Assembly (NCBI GenBank): GCA_027943335.1
Contig: BSBK01001116.1
Coordinates: forward strand, 900,001-964,000
Source: Chamaecyparis obtusa
Taxonomy: Eukaryota; Streptophyta; Pinopsida; Cupressales; Cupressaceae
DNA: 64,000 nt
Reading direction: 5' to 3'
Position numbers and translations under genes: made by a program. The notes beneath the pieces were generated by a model, which was not told the origin of the DNA, searched no databases, and saw only the letters and a list, made by a program, of their open reading frames with translations. Of this stretch, positions 48,412 to 59,851 are shown piece after piece (position 1 is the stretch's first letter; the number at the start of each line of letters is the position of its first letter).

Positions 48412-49526
48412 TGTTAGGAATGGGAACACTAAGAGGGGGGGTGAATCAATGTTCTATAATATTAATGTTTTTTGCTTCTTGAAACTTAGCCCAATTACTT
48501 AATTACTGAATTGAATATTAAAGAAAATAAAGTAAACAATCATAACACATAACACCATATATGATTATGGGGAAACCTTGGCCAAAGGAAAAACCCCAGT
48601 GGGAATTAATACCCACTAATAATTGTACTTTGTATTCTGAACCTGTTAATGTTCCTTTGCCATGTTAGGAGCATTCTTTACAATGTTGAGTACAATGACC
48701 TGGTCAAAGGTTGGACCCTATTAGGAGTCTTGAAGTAACAAACCCTGTTAGGGGTGTAAGGCTCACTACCAGAGCTCACTACTCAATAGAGAAGGCTACA
48801 ACCTCCTAGATATCAGATACACACTATATCTGCAAGGGTAAACTACTGCTATGACACTACTATCTAATCAGTTCCTTTGTTACGCTGATTCTTTAACCTC
48901 TTGTAAAGATTTATATCATTCTTACTGCTCTAACACATACTTCACATACTTCTTCTCTTCTATTTCAACTTGTATCAACTCTACATGCTCAAATACAAAA
49001 GCGCATGTCTTATATATACGCACAACCAAAAAAATTTACTAAGTTTGCCTATAACATATTATATACAACACTTCCAAATGAATTGGCTCAAGCGTGTTTA
49101 CATACATTGATATTAATATGTTTATAACACATTTACAATAGGCGCATAGCCCTTACAAAACAAAATAATAATCGCTAATCAAAATCTTTCATGTCAGCTG
49201 CATGCTCTATTTTGTACTGCCACTTACTGTCTGTGTCACTTCAACTTGTTGTAACTTCTTCATGCTATCACATCTGACCATGCTTAGAATTATCATTATA
49301 ACATACTCAAAATCTTATCTTCAAGGGCACATACCAAAACTCGATCATACACACATGCACTAATGCTCTGTTCATCGGGTGCTTCACTGTCTACTTTGTC
49401 TTCCATACTTAGCCAATTTATGGTCTTCTAAGTTAGTGCGCTGACTACAAAACTTCATATGACTTTGTTGCCATAATGGAAACACTAAACTTAGTCATAT
49501 ACACTAGTATAGTCAACTTGCCAACA
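48412..49526 (-). repeat. 5' LTR of element D (1115 bp)
   Basis: The plus-strand ends are TGTTAGGAATGGG and TTGCCAACA; the reverse complement aligns with the A LTR over its length. It lacks the E insertion. Confidence 0.93.
49011..49018 (-). promoter_or_regulatory. TATA box of the D 5' LTR
   Basis: TATATATA followed by AGACATGCGC on the minus strand, about 510 bp into the LTR, matching the position of the A TATA box. Confidence 0.5.
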
Positions 49527-50113
49527 TACAATACATTAAATTTTCTATACAATTCATCTATAAAGTCAACACGATTTACATATACCAACAATTCAACTAT
49601 GTCGGCTAGGAATCTTAATTTTTTCTCCAAATGTAAATTACTGACACTCAATCAATACTGTGTTCATCTCCTCAGTCATCATTGCATAACTCAGTCATCT
49701 CTACAAACTATCTTCCTCGGCTAACATTGCCTTTGCTTGGTAATTTCTTGTCGCTCGGCATAAACTGATGTTCGGTCAACACTAAATTTACTCGACATAT
49801 GCTAGCGCTCAATCGACACTAACATCACTCATCTTAAACTAGATTTCTTCACTTTTTCTCGGTTAAGCCTACTTCTTCAGTCTTTCTTCTTACTTAGATA
49901 AACAATACATTATCTTATCAATGTGCCAACTAATCAAGTACCCATTGAAGTATAAAATAACTCAACCTTTTCTTAGGTTCTCTTGTTATCTCCTTGCCCT
50001 AATCCTTTTCATTAATCGATAGATATGGTACTCTCCTAGATAGAAACTATCTTACCAGTTAAGGTTTGACATCAATGAAAATACAACAATTGTTTCAATT
50101 GCAATTTCCAACA
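49527..50113 (-). repeat. 5' LTR of element C, 5' part
   Basis: Continues the C LTR after the D insertion (TACAATACATTAAATTTTC against ACCATGCATTAAATTATCC in the left LTR) and ends TTTCCAACA, followed by the GTATG duplication. Confidence 0.92.
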
Positions 50114-50118
50114 GTATG
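50114..50118 (+). repeat. target-site duplication of element C, right copy (GTATG)
   Basis: Identical to 33951-33955. Confidence 0.92.
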
Positions 50119-50499
50119 TACTCTATTATCTTTGCACATGTCTTGAGACCACTCGGCAAGTTCATTGCTATAAGAAAAATAAAGTCATAAAATAGATAAA
50201 ACATACATACCCCAATTTAGAAATACATTAATCATAAATAGGAAAGGCTAATCTATTCTAAACCCCTAAACTAAAACATGTAGATGGTGTGGAAATAGCT
50301 TAAATATCCTTGGGTTGTATTTTCAATTTTGATTCAAGAAAAATCAAAAGAAGTAGAGTAGCTTGATGTCGGTTTGAAAAACAAAGGTCAATGGGTTCAT
50401 TAAGGAAACAAGGGCCAAAGCCAACTCCCTTTTCTATATAGTATGGGAAATCTGAAGAATTTCAACTACATACACAATTTGAGCATTCTAATATTCCCA
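50119..50499. other. gene-free stretch right of element C
   Basis: The first ~60 bp continue the C target site. No gene can be supported in the remainder. Confidence 0.4.
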
Positions 50500-51305
50500 A
50501 GGTTGTTTAGTAGGATTAATTCTATAATTTTTAGATCAAATTAGTGAATCTATATTTCATGGGTTGTAGTTCATGTAAAATCTCATGAATTAATATTTAT
50601 TAAATTTAATTAATTTTTATAAGGATGAAGTATTGAGAGTTTGATCACTCATTCTAATATGATTCTAATTCAAATAGTCTTAATGATGGAGTTTCCTTCA
50701 AGATCAAACCCACTTAAGATACCTATTTGCAAAATCTTCGCCAACATAAAAAAAAAAATCTTATTAATTTAAAAGGAACAATATTGAACATAAACATATC
50801 TTCCTTCACTATATATCATAGGGATAGCCACATAAATATGTTGAGAATTCTTATTTTCCTAAGAAGATGGCTGTTTTGTAGGATTCATTGTGTAGTTTTT
50901 GGGTCAAATTAGTTGATTCATATTTCATGAGTAGTAGTTTACATGAACCAATTTCTCATGAGAATGAACGATACTATATCTCATAGGACAACCACATGAA
51001 CAAGTTGAGCATTCTTATTTTCCAAAGAAGGTAGTTGTTTATTAGGACTCATTGTATGGTACTATATATCATGGGACAACTGCATCAAAAAGATGAACAT
51101 TCTCATTTTCTAAATAAAATGATTGTTTAGTAGGATTTATTGTGAAGTTTTGAGTCAAATTAGTTCGCATAAACAAGTTGAACATTCTTATTTTCCAAAT
51201 AAAATGATTGTTTAGTAGGATTTATTGTGTAGTTTTGGGTCAAATTAGTTGATCCATATTCCATTAGTATTAGTTCACATGAACCATTTTCTCATGAGAA
51301 TGAGT
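50500..51305. repeat. irregular direct repeats, module about 80-150 bp
   Basis: A module of the form GATTGTTTAGTAGGATTTATTGT, then TTTTGGGTCAAATTAG, then CATGAACAAGTTGAGCATTC recurs near 50505, 50870, 51035, 51120 and 51205. The last two copies are the most alike. Spacing is uneven because some copies lack parts. Confidence 0.7.
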
Positions 51306-51479
51306 GGTACACTTAACAACAAGAGACAAGCTTACCAATAAAGAGGAGACTTACCTATAGATATACCAGTAAAATGGTGTCAAAACATTCATTTGATCTT
51401 CATAATGAAACTTCAAAAGTATCCATAATATTAGAGCACCAAATTAAAAAAATGCTAAAGAAAATGTAAACTAATAAAA

Positions 51480-52390
51480 AAACTTACAAGGATGAGGCAT
51501 ATTCACAAATTTTGCATCCACGCCATGGATATCAGCACCAAAAGTAACTCATAGTGTTAGTGTACATACAAGACATTATTGGATTTCATTATTCCCAGCA
51601 ACTTGTGGTGGTTTTGCTTGTGTTGGATCTGTTAGACCTTGCAATTAAGATTCAATATACATTATCCAATAAGATTAACTATGTAACATAATGAAATATT
51701 GAAAATTGTGTTATCTAATTGAGCTTCACTTTGTTTCAAGAATAGTTTAATATTCTCTAATTGACAGGGACAACCATGTGAAGGTGGAAGTTCATTTGGC
51801 CCTTCCCCTCCTAGCATCACTCTAAATTCCCTGTTAACATATAACATTTATTCAGTCTTTCATCCATTAATAAAAGATAACATTCATTCATTCTTTCATC
51901 CATTAATAAAATATAACATTCATTCATTATCACATAACATTCATTAATAGTCATTAAACACAACATTCATCAATACACCAATTGCAATTTAATTTGTTTA
52001 AAGGAATAACAATAGTCCTCTTACCTGATGGGGGAACATCATGTTCCCGATGTTGTCTACCTGAATCATGGTCCACTTGGTCACCATAGACTACATGCTC
52101 TAAAATATTAACAAAAAAGGTTACATTAATTACTACACCAATTTCAATTTAAGATGTTTAATTATATTATTAATTACATTTTAAAAAAATTCAATAACAA
52201 ATGAATACCTCCACTATTGGAATGCACATCTAGAATTTCATCAAAATTTTGATGACCTATCACTTCTTTTAAAAAAATATGCTTGCCCCTTACATAATTA
52301 AGTACACAAGGATCAAACCAATGGTTCGATATTTCACCAACATGCACACCCCTCACATAATTCAGAATACTTAGGAACTCATAATTTAGC
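51480..52390 (-). other. minus-strand exon-like islands, product unknown
   Basis: Several short protein-like open stretches lie close together on the minus strand: 51847 to about 51690, 52100-52026 (bounded by TTTTAG and CAG/GTAAG) and 52425 to about 52209 (ending GGAG/GTATTC). The last two join in phase, but the next acceptor then meets a stop. The pattern suggests a decayed intron-containing gene, host or transposase. I recognise no domain. AT-rich repeats of ACATTCATTCATT type lie at 51841-51975. Confidence 0.25.
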
Positions 52391-52473
52391 GGTATAACCC
52401 AAATGGTACAAAGAACATTTTGCAAAATTGGGGGTGCAAAAGGATGTTCTTTGCACCATTTGGGTATACCACT
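52388..52473. repeat. inverted repeat able to form a long hairpin
   Basis: The arm at 52391-52418 (GGTATAACCCAAATGGTACA then AAGAACAT) is the near-perfect reverse complement of 52444-52470 (ATGTTCTTTGCACCATTTGG then GTATACC), with a 25-base loop. I count one mismatch and one bulged base in 27-28 pairs, and pairing extends weakly outward. It could be a small foldback transposon, a regulatory hairpin or a small-RNA source. Confidence 0.75.
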
Positions 52474-52980
52474 AGATTTTGCAGATCGGGACTTTATTGG
52501 TCTCTCGTTCTCTTTGTGGCATTTTGAACCTGATTCACAATTTGATAGGTTTGTGTATTGTCTTAAAATGAAAACACTTCCATGTTAAGAGCATTTAGCC
52601 CTCTGAGTAAGTAGTCTGGGGTCATGTCAAGCATCTTGATCATCTCTTTTCTTGGATCTGACTTGTTCCCCCCGTTCTGCTTCTCTTTGTCCCTATTTTC
52701 AATATATTTCTGCATTTCCTAGTATTCTGGATTGAGGTCCTGGGTTTTTTGACCTCAAGGTTAAAAATGACCTTGAGGGTCAATGATGACCTAGACCCTG
52801 ACCTAGGTCAGGGATGACCTTGAACCTCACATAGGGTGGGGTCTACCTCATCTTTGACCCAGGGTTCAAATTTCAAGATTTTTGGATTTTCGGATATTGG
52901 GTTTTGGAAAGATCCTTTTTCCCGCCTCCGGGTCAGCCATTTGAGGTTTTGGGATGGTAAATCCTTAAATTGCATTTAAT
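52474..52980. other. gene-free stretch rich in GACC/GGTC words
   Basis: No gene. From 52735 to 52865 GACCTNGACC/GGTCAGGGATGACC words form imperfect direct and inverted repeats around CCTGACCTAGGTCAGG (52799-52814), a perfect palindrome. Confidence 0.5.
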
Positions 52981-53670
52981 ATGGGTCCATTTCTAGGGGT
53001 TAAGGTTAATTGGTATTTAATTCCCCAATGTCGGCCTTCTCTAGAGGTTTGTGCCCTAGATCACTATAAAAGGAGGCCTTCCTCTCTCATTTTCTCCATC
53101 AAGTTTTCATCCCCTTTCATCATCAAGTTTTGCAATCCATTATCAATCAAGTTTTGTGAGAAATATATCAATCAAAGGTTTTCATATCTCACTCTCAAGG
53201 AGACATTGGTGATCAAGTTTTAGCATTCAAGTTCCTCATTAAAGATCAAGGATTCAAGCATTCATGCCATTGAAGGGATTTGGTTCAAGCATGCAAGATT
53301 CATCATTCAAACCCTAGATCTAGCCATCATGGTGGTGTAATCTTCCTTCAAGATCCTTTGTTCATCTTCTAGATCCATTCATTCTTCTATCAAGGTGGAT
53401 TTCAAGCATACAATCATGGAGGTTTTGATTTACATTTGTTAGTGTTATGTTCAAGCTTTCATATCAACATACTTGTTTACATTCAAAATACAATTGCATA
53501 TCTATTGAATATCATAGCTTCATTGTTAGATCTACTTCTACTACTTTCTAGCATTCTCCATTCCAATTTCAATATTAAGGTTGATTCCAAACTGAGGTTT
53601 GACCAAGACAAACCCCCCAAACAAACAACAAAAACTCTCTTTTTCTTGCAGGTACAAGTGTAGAACTACG
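52981..53670 (+). other. LTR-like promoter and leader fragment
   Basis: CACTATAAAAGGAGG at 53073-53087 is a strong TATA box, followed by a leader with ATCAAGTTTT-type words repeated at 53097, 53123, 53146 and 53211. This texture is typical of the U3-R-U5 part of plant LTR elements. I cannot define TG/CA ends or duplications, so it is a fragment or an unmatched solo LTR. Confidence 0.4.
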
Positions 53671-54622
53671 GATCTGAGCTTGGATTTGGATACCCTTTTC
53701 GGTGAACTTTTGAGATCTGTGAACAAAATCAAGGACGACCTTCAAAATCTCAAAGTAGTCTTTAACCTTTTATTGAGGTCAAAGACTACCTACTGTCAGA
53801 AAGATAAAAGTTTTTTGGGTTTTCTTCACCTCAGCATTTCCAGTCTGAAACAAGTTGCAGAATTGCCCGAAACTACACATAGACACTAGAAATCAGCATT
53901 TTCAAGATCTGCCCTACTTTGATGCTAGTACTTGTCTTTCAATTATTTCATATTTCAAATACACATTCCTTTATAGGGAAATATAAGGTTTTCTCCTTCA
54001 TTCATATTCTCCATAGATTGATTCAATTGTGCATTAACCTTTTGGTTGATCAATTTGGATCTCTCCTTTGGGAATTTGGACTTAGAAGTAGATCTCATAT
54101 TTCCCCCATTCAATAAGGTGATACAATCTAACCTTATTCAGTTTGAAGCATCTAACAAGATTGAATTCCAAGATTAATCATATGTTCATAAACTTATCAA
54201 ACTTATAAACCAATGATATACTTACTCTCATAACCTTTCAAATTGGAAGAACACTTCTCCTCAACTTGGTGTATGAGGTAGTGTTGTTGTGCATTAAAAA
54301 AAGTTGAAGGTAGACACTTTTGCAGTTCACACATTAGATGAGGAATTTTTTGCTTCCAATATTTTATATCTTCCTTATGGATTTCTTTAGATGACAACCA
54401 CCTACAATAGATTCAAGATGCAAAAATATATAAATGATACTTTACAAAAAAAATATAGAATATATTACATAACAAGTAAAACAAATCAAAAATATAATAT
54501 CTATACAACAAATTGAAAAAATAAGAGCTAGGCTGAGAAAGATGCCATAAAGAAAAGTATAGCGGTGCATGAGAACCCATCCCAAGATGAAATCAAATAG
54601 GGTTTTGATAGTCCTTAGAATC
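53671..54622. other. gene-free stretch left of element F
   Basis: No gene or repeat supported. One open stretch from about 53599 runs into the preceding LTR-like leader but shows no known motif. Confidence 0.4.
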
Positions 54623-54627
54623 CTTAA
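54623..54627 (+). repeat. target-site duplication of element F, left copy (CTTAA)
   Basis: CTTAA precedes TGACACAAGG and is repeated exactly at 60407-60411. Confidence 0.9.
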
Positions 54628-55306
54628 TGACACAAGGGCATATCAGAGGGGCCAAATGATGGCACACCCTACAGATCCAGCTTGCTCAACAACACGTGGA
54701 AGCAACAACAAGCATACAATGAGAGAGAGAAAGAAAGATCATTCATATATTAACTTCTTTCAAATTGGTTCATACATGTCAGGTTATAAGGCCTTCCCGG
54801 TTAGGGCCAGATATTACAATGAATTACAAAATTCCTCAAACATGCGAGGATCTACCAAAAATCTTGATTCTACTAGCTTCTATCTTCTACCCAAAACTGA
54901 CTCCTAAACTCTAACCAAACAACTATACTTATACAAGAGGCTACAAAATTGAATCGGCCTTCAAATCCATAATCAACATAAGGAATGGTCAGATCTAGAA
55001 CCACATGCTTCCCAATGATTTATTACAACATTAAATCTGCGACCCATAATCAATACACAAGTCGGCCTCAACATAAACTCAAAATAAACTACTCAGTAAG
55101 TAAGGATAACTGAGCAACAGACAAATAGTGTTGAGTGCCAGAGAAACAACCAACCACCCTGGAGATAACCAACCATCCTCGATGACCCAAGGAAACCAAC
55201 CAACTACCGACCAACTCGGTCAAAGCAGGAACTGAGCAACACAAACAAACTTCAAAATATTTTTGGTGACACGGGATTTCCAAGGACCTGAGATGCTCCT
55301 ACATCA
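54628..55306 (-). repeat. 3' LTR of element F (679 bp)
   Basis: It matches the 5' LTR, with about 122 bp extra near 55110-55240 (a CAACCAACC-rich stretch) that is missing from the other copy. A minus-strand TATAAG lies at 54928-54933. Open stretches inside are not genes. Confidence 0.92.
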
Positions 55307-55340
55307 AACACCTAGGGTTATTTAGAAATGATTCTCTGAA

Positions 55341-56820
55341 TCATTTAGTAGGTCTGTTCTGAGCTGCATCCAACTCAGACTGTGAAATCCATGAACTATC
55401 TTCAATTAGTCTATTCTTCCACTTTACCAGATATTCCATATATCGTTTACTTCTTGTACTCTTGCCAATTATTTGTTCCAAAATATGTCCAACTTCTTCA
55501 TTCTGTTTCTTCGGATATTCCATCGGTACTATCATGTCTTCATTAGGTTCATGATACTCATACAAATCAGCAATGTTGAAAATCGGTGATATGTCCATGT
55601 CATCAGGTAACTCAATCTCAAATGCATTTCCATTGTCAAATTTCTTCAAAATCTTGCAAGGTCCAAACTTCTTCATCTTTAGCTTCCCATATGTTCCAAC
55701 AAGAAATCGACCTTTCTTCAAATGAACCATCACTTCATCACCAACATAAAATTTTTTATGTCTCCTTGATTTATTAGCTCTATCTTTGTATTTCTGGTTA
55801 CTTTCTTCCAACTTGATTTTCACATCTTCATGCAATGTCTTCATGTACTCAGCAAATTTCACTCCTTCAGTACTTTTCTTACTTTCATCAGAAATGTCTC
55901 TCAAATCAAATATACCTCTTATCTGTATGCCATTCACAATCTCAAATGGTGTTTTCCCAGTACTCCTATTCACTAAATTATTGTATGCAAACTCTGCTTG
56001 TGCCAACACAGAATCCCAATTACTAGGTGTGTCTCCAACTAAGCATCTCAAAAGATTTCCCAAACTTCTGTTTACAACCTCTTTCTATCCATCGGTTTGT
56101 GGGTGAAATGTAGAACTATATTTTAACTCAGTGCCAAACTTCCTCCAAAGAGTTTTCCAAAAGTATCCAACAAATTTACTATCTCAGTCAGAGATAATAC
56201 TCCTTAGTAATCCATGCAATCTGACAATTTCCTTAAAGAAAAGATCTACTGCATGTACTACATTTGATGTCTTTCTACAAGGTATAAAATGTGTCATCTT
56301 TGAACTATCTACCACAACAAATATAGAATCATTACCTCTTACTATCTTCGGTAAGCCAAGAAAAAAATTCATACTGATGTTAGTCCAAGGTTTCTCAGGT
56401 ACAACAATCAGTGTATACAATCTAGTATTCTAACTTACTCCTTTTGCAACTTGACAAATTCCACAACTTTTCACAAATTTCTAAACATGTTTATACAACT
56501 ATGGCTAAAAGTATTTCTCCTTGAGAAAGTTCAAAGTTTTATCAATACCAAAATGACCATCCAAACCACTACTATGTTTCTGCTTTATCAAATTAGTTCT
56601 CATTTTTCCTCTCGGTATACACAACTAAATACCTTTGAACAACATACCTTCTTGAATGAAATATTCTTCCCATTTTGTACTTGGTTGATCTTGAATAGGT
56701 GCTCTACACTTTCTCCATGGTTCAGAAAATCAGGATCAATTTCATACAAATCTCTCATCTCATCAAAACCAAGAACTTCAATTTTCATCTCGGACATCAA
56801 ATATCTTCTTCTACTCAATG
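55341..56820 (-). pseudogene. element F integrase with C-terminal chromodomain
   Basis: 56818 to about 56421 encodes the zinc-binding part in decayed form. 56420-56184 has the core: SMNFFLGLPK, where family members have MDF, so the first catalytic Asp is Asn; then NDSIFVVVD, HFIPCRK and SIISD. 56063-55341 has EVVNRSLGNLLR just upstream (catalytic Glu kept), the C-terminal KKGRFLVGTYGKLKMKKFG block, and a chromodomain (GHILEQIIGKST, then YLVKWKNRLIEDSSWI). Chromodomains steer integration toward marked heterochromatin in this family. Stops (for example at SD-stop-DSKF and TDG-stop) and a frameshift inactivate it. Confidence 0.93.
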
Positions 56821-56830
56821 CATCAGCAAC

Positions 56831-57889
56831 TCAGTTAGTGACTCCACTTTTATGCTTTATCACAAATGTATAACTCTGCAAGTACTCAACCCATTTCATA
56901 TGTCTTTGATTCAACTTATTCTGACTACCCAAGTATTTTAAAGCCTTATGATCAGTATACAACACAAATTCACTCGATATCAAATAATGTCTCCATTTCC
57001 TCAGTGCTTGAACAATAGCATAGAATTCTTGATCATACACAAAATATTTCCTTCTAGCATCATTCAACTTCTCACTAAGGAAAGAAATAGGTTTACCTTC
57101 TTAACTCAACACAGCTCCAATTGCACTACCACTTGCATCACATTCCACTTGAAATACCTTATTGAAATCAGGCAATGCCAAAATAGACAATTCAACAACC
57201 TTCTGTTTCAGAGTCTCAAAACTTTTATCAACTCCCTGTGTCCACTTGAATTCTCTTTTATCTAATCTCATAGTCTCAGTCATAGCATTACAAATAGAAC
57301 TGAAATTCCTTATGAACTTTCGATAAAAACTTGCCAAACCATGAAATGATCTTACCTCACTAGCATTCATAGGTGTAGGCCAATTCAGAATAGCTTCAAC
57401 CTTTTTAGGATCCATCTTCAAACCATCAACTAAAATTATGAATCCCAAATACACAATCTCCTCTTTCATCAATGAACACTTTTTCAAATTTATCAGCAAC
57501 TTTTCCTCTTTTAATCTCTGCAAAACTTGTCTAACTTGCAACAAATGTTCTTCTCCGGTCTTACTAAATATCAGAATATCATCAAGATATACAATCACAA
57601 ACTTACCCAAGAATTTCTTCAAAACTTCATTCATCAATCTCATAAAAGTACTCAGTGCATTAGTTAAACCAAAAGGCATAACCAACCACTCATGCAAACC
57701 TTCTTTTGTCTTGAAAGCAGTCTTCCATTCATCACCTTCTCTGATTCTGATCTGATGATACCCACTTTTCAAATGAATCTTTGTGAAATACTTTGCTCCA
57801 GTCAAACTATCCATTATGTCATCCATTCTCGGTATAGGAAACCTATACTTCACTGTTGTCTTATTGATTGCTCTAGAATCAGTACACAT
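56831..57889 (-). pseudogene. element F reverse transcriptase and RNase H, catalytic Asp lost
   Basis: 57889-57101 carries [22 protein letters not shown], then [15 protein letters not shown], where the usual KIDL is KIHL (GAT to CAT), so the motif A Asp is His; [10 protein letters not shown] follows, and motif C is intact ([13 protein letters not shown]). The thumb and the RNase H start ([17 protein letters not shown]) end at a stop. 57067-56831 continues RNase H in the same frame (FVYDQEFYAIVQALRKWRHY, then YTDHKALKYL). It copies RNA to DNA in intact relatives; not active here. Confidence 0.94.
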
Positions 57890-58174
57890 TCACCATTCTC
57901 CATTCTTCTTAAGTGCCAATACCATAGGTACTGCATAAGGACTCAAACTTTCTCTGATCAAACCTTTATCCAGCAACTCTTGACTCTATCGGTTCAATTC
58001 CTGATTCTCGGTAGGTGTCAACCGATGGGGTGCCTTATTCAGTAAACTAGCTCCAGGGATTAGATCCATGCAATGATCAATACTTCTCTTCGGTGGAAAA
58101 CCATCAGGTACATTATCAGAAATGATATCACTGTACTCGATGAGTAACTTATCAATCTCCTCAGGGACATTATC
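57890..58174 (-). pseudogene. element F linker between protease and RT, with stops
   Basis: The same frame as protease and RT continues here with stops. It encodes the usual chromovirus connector leading to the RT fingers (a GLIRESLSPYAVP-like stretch near 57960). Confidence 0.75.
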
Positions 58175-58777
58175 CTATGTTTTCTTACTCAGTTTGTTAG
58201 GAATCATAGCAAAACATACATCATTCTTCTTCAAATCCTTAACAAATTTCCTTCCTTCCATCAAAAAAACTTTCATAGATGTGCAAACATTACTAACAGC
58301 TTCTTCCATTAAAGGTAACAATATTTGTTTTCTTCCATCAGCCACAATAGTATACTTATGCAATCTCCCATCATATATAGCATGTCTATCATATTGCCAA
58401 GGTCTACCCAACAAAATATGACAACAATCCATAGGCATGATATCACACAACACTTTATCATAGTACTTGCCAGTCTTCAAATTCACATAACATTTTTCAC
58501 TTACCAAGAGTGTATGTTCATCTTTGACCCATGAAATCTGATAGGGCTTCGAATGTTCCAACCTTTCCAACTGTGACTTTGTGACCATCTCTTCAGATGC
58601 CAGATTCTCTGAGCTACCACTGTCAATGATTACCTTCCAAAATTTGTCAGAAACTCTACATCTGGTCTTAAACAAACTTTTCCTTACCGGATCTTCATTT
58701 TTACTTTCATTCCACAATGCTCTCCTTACCATCAAGTTATTTTCCTTCTCTAGTTCATTTGGTGACTCTTCTTGCAC
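58175..58777 (-). pseudogene. element F aspartic protease
   Basis: WKVIIDSGSSENLAS holds the catalytic DSG near 58625, and DCCHILLGRPWQYD near 58420 is the second family signature (usual LLGRPWQYD). Both are intact in a 200-codon open stretch. It cleaves the Gag-Pol polyprotein in living elements. In frame with Gag upstream and RT downstream. Confidence 0.92.
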
Positions 58778-58779
58778 GA

Positions 58780-59740
58780 AAGCATTTCTACTGCTACCAG
58801 CCTTCTTACTAGCATGTGTACATTCAAAATATATATGTCCTTCTTCTCCACAATTGTAACAAGTTCCTCTAAAATTACCTCTTCTATAACCACCTCGGTA
58901 GTTACTGCCTCTACCTCTAGATGAACTTTCACCTTTCCACTCAGTCTTGCCTTTGTCCAGATTTGTCTTTTCAGGTTCAGATCTACTATTTTCACCATAG
59001 GATCTACCTCTTCCTCTAGGGAATCTACCACCTCGACCTCTTTGCCTCTATTCATGTCTCTTGTTCAATTTCTCCTTGGCCTTCAATGCAAATTGATAAG
59101 CCTCTTCAATGTTCTCCAACTTGACCAAACTAATGGAAACTCTCAAACCATTCAGGTATCTAGTAATTCTTTCTACATCATCTTCATCATGTCCAAATCT
59201 GATATCTAGTCTATAGAATTCCTCAGTATACTCTTTTACTGAGCTATCTTTCTTCTTTAGACTTTGCATTCGCCTAACTAGGTTAATCTAATAATCACAA
59301 GGTAAGAAATTTCCTTTCAACTTATTCACCATTTTATTCCATACCTTGATTTTTTCTTTGCCTTTCTTCTTCCAATCCAATTGCAGATGCTCCCACCACA
59401 AGGATGCATGACCTTTCAACTTTTTGCCTGCAATCTTCACCTTCTTCTCTTTAGGTACATTTTCATACTCAAAGTATTTTTCCATCTCAGTGATCTAGTC
59501 TATCAGTTCATCGGAATCCAACTTCCCACTATATTCAGGAGGATTGAAATGTGGTGTTGACTTCAAACTTGTCAATGCCTTCAAGAATATTTCCTCACCC
59601 TAATCCATTATAGGTGCAGGTTCTACTTCACCTTGTTCCACTTCATTTTCATCATCACTAACATCTTCAACATGCCTACCAATCTTGGATCCGCTTCTCA
59701 CCTCCCATGAACCATCTTGGAACCCTCTGCAATTGCAGGT
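58780..59740 (-). pseudogene. element F Gag with CCHC zinc knuckle
   Basis: The frame shared with protease shows an acidic N-terminus, FNPPEYSG-type sequence, then EKYFEYENVPKEKKVKIAGKK and LKGHASLWWEHLQ (59485-59288), the Ty3/gypsy gag core. It continues with KEYTEEFYRLDIRF (59269-59048), an Arg/Gly-rich stretch and one knuckle (CYNCGEEGHIYFEC, about 58860-58815). Stops near 59610, 59503, 59286 and 59047 break it. No upstream ATG is evident in this frame. Confidence 0.88.
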
Positions 59741-59837
59741 CAGATCACAATCTGCCACCCCACACCAATTCAACTAGGGCTTCACAAGAAGGAACCTACA
59801 AACCTAGATCCACAGACCTAGATCTAAATCTCACCTC
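59741..59837 (-). other. 5' leader of element F
   Basis: Short untranslated sequence between the primer site and Gag. Confidence 0.6.
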
Positions 59838-59849
59838 GCTTTGATACCA
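59838..59849 (-). other. primer-binding site of element F
   Basis: TGGTATCAAAGC on the minus strand, two bases after the LTR end CATGCATCA; an initiator-Met type site with one difference from that of A and C. Confidence 0.88.
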
Positions 59850-59851
59850 CT

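Larger units (their letters stand above)
41074..49526 (-). mobile_element. element D: second copy of the A family, inserted in the C 5' LTR
   Basis: On the minus strand: 5' LTR (48412-49526), primer site, ORF1 (coiled coil plus knuckles), ORF2 (1,048 codons), two polypurine tracts, 3' LTR (41074-43445, enlarged by solo LTR E). The order is the same as in element A, and no pol is present. Joining 41073 to 49532 restores the C LTR. Without E it is about 7.2 kb. Confidence 0.92.
33956..50113 (-). mobile_element. element C: full-length Copia LTR retrotransposon containing elements D and E
   Basis: On the minus strand: 5' LTR (40129-41073 plus 49527-50113, split by element D), initiator-Met primer site, gag, protease, integrase, reverse transcriptase, RNase H, polypurine tract, 3' LTR (33956-35432). 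Gag-PR-IN-RT-RH is the Copia order. Perfect GTATG duplications flank it. All frames are damaged. Without D it is about 7.7 kb. Confidence 0.95.

Noticed and set aside
53599..53889. A 96-codon plus-strand open stretch as a host gene.
   Set aside because: It begins within the LTR-like leader, has no recognisable domain, and overlaps an equally long minus-strand frame.
54569..54907. A 112-codon plus-strand open stretch, similar to 59841-60131.
   Set aside because: Both lie in the two LTRs of element F, antisense to the element; similarity reflects the LTR, not a gene.
58750..59055. A 101-codon minus-strand frame in element F.
   Set aside because: It is the off-frame reading of the Arg/Gly-rich and zinc-knuckle part of Gag; the Gag frame itself has the CCHC motif.
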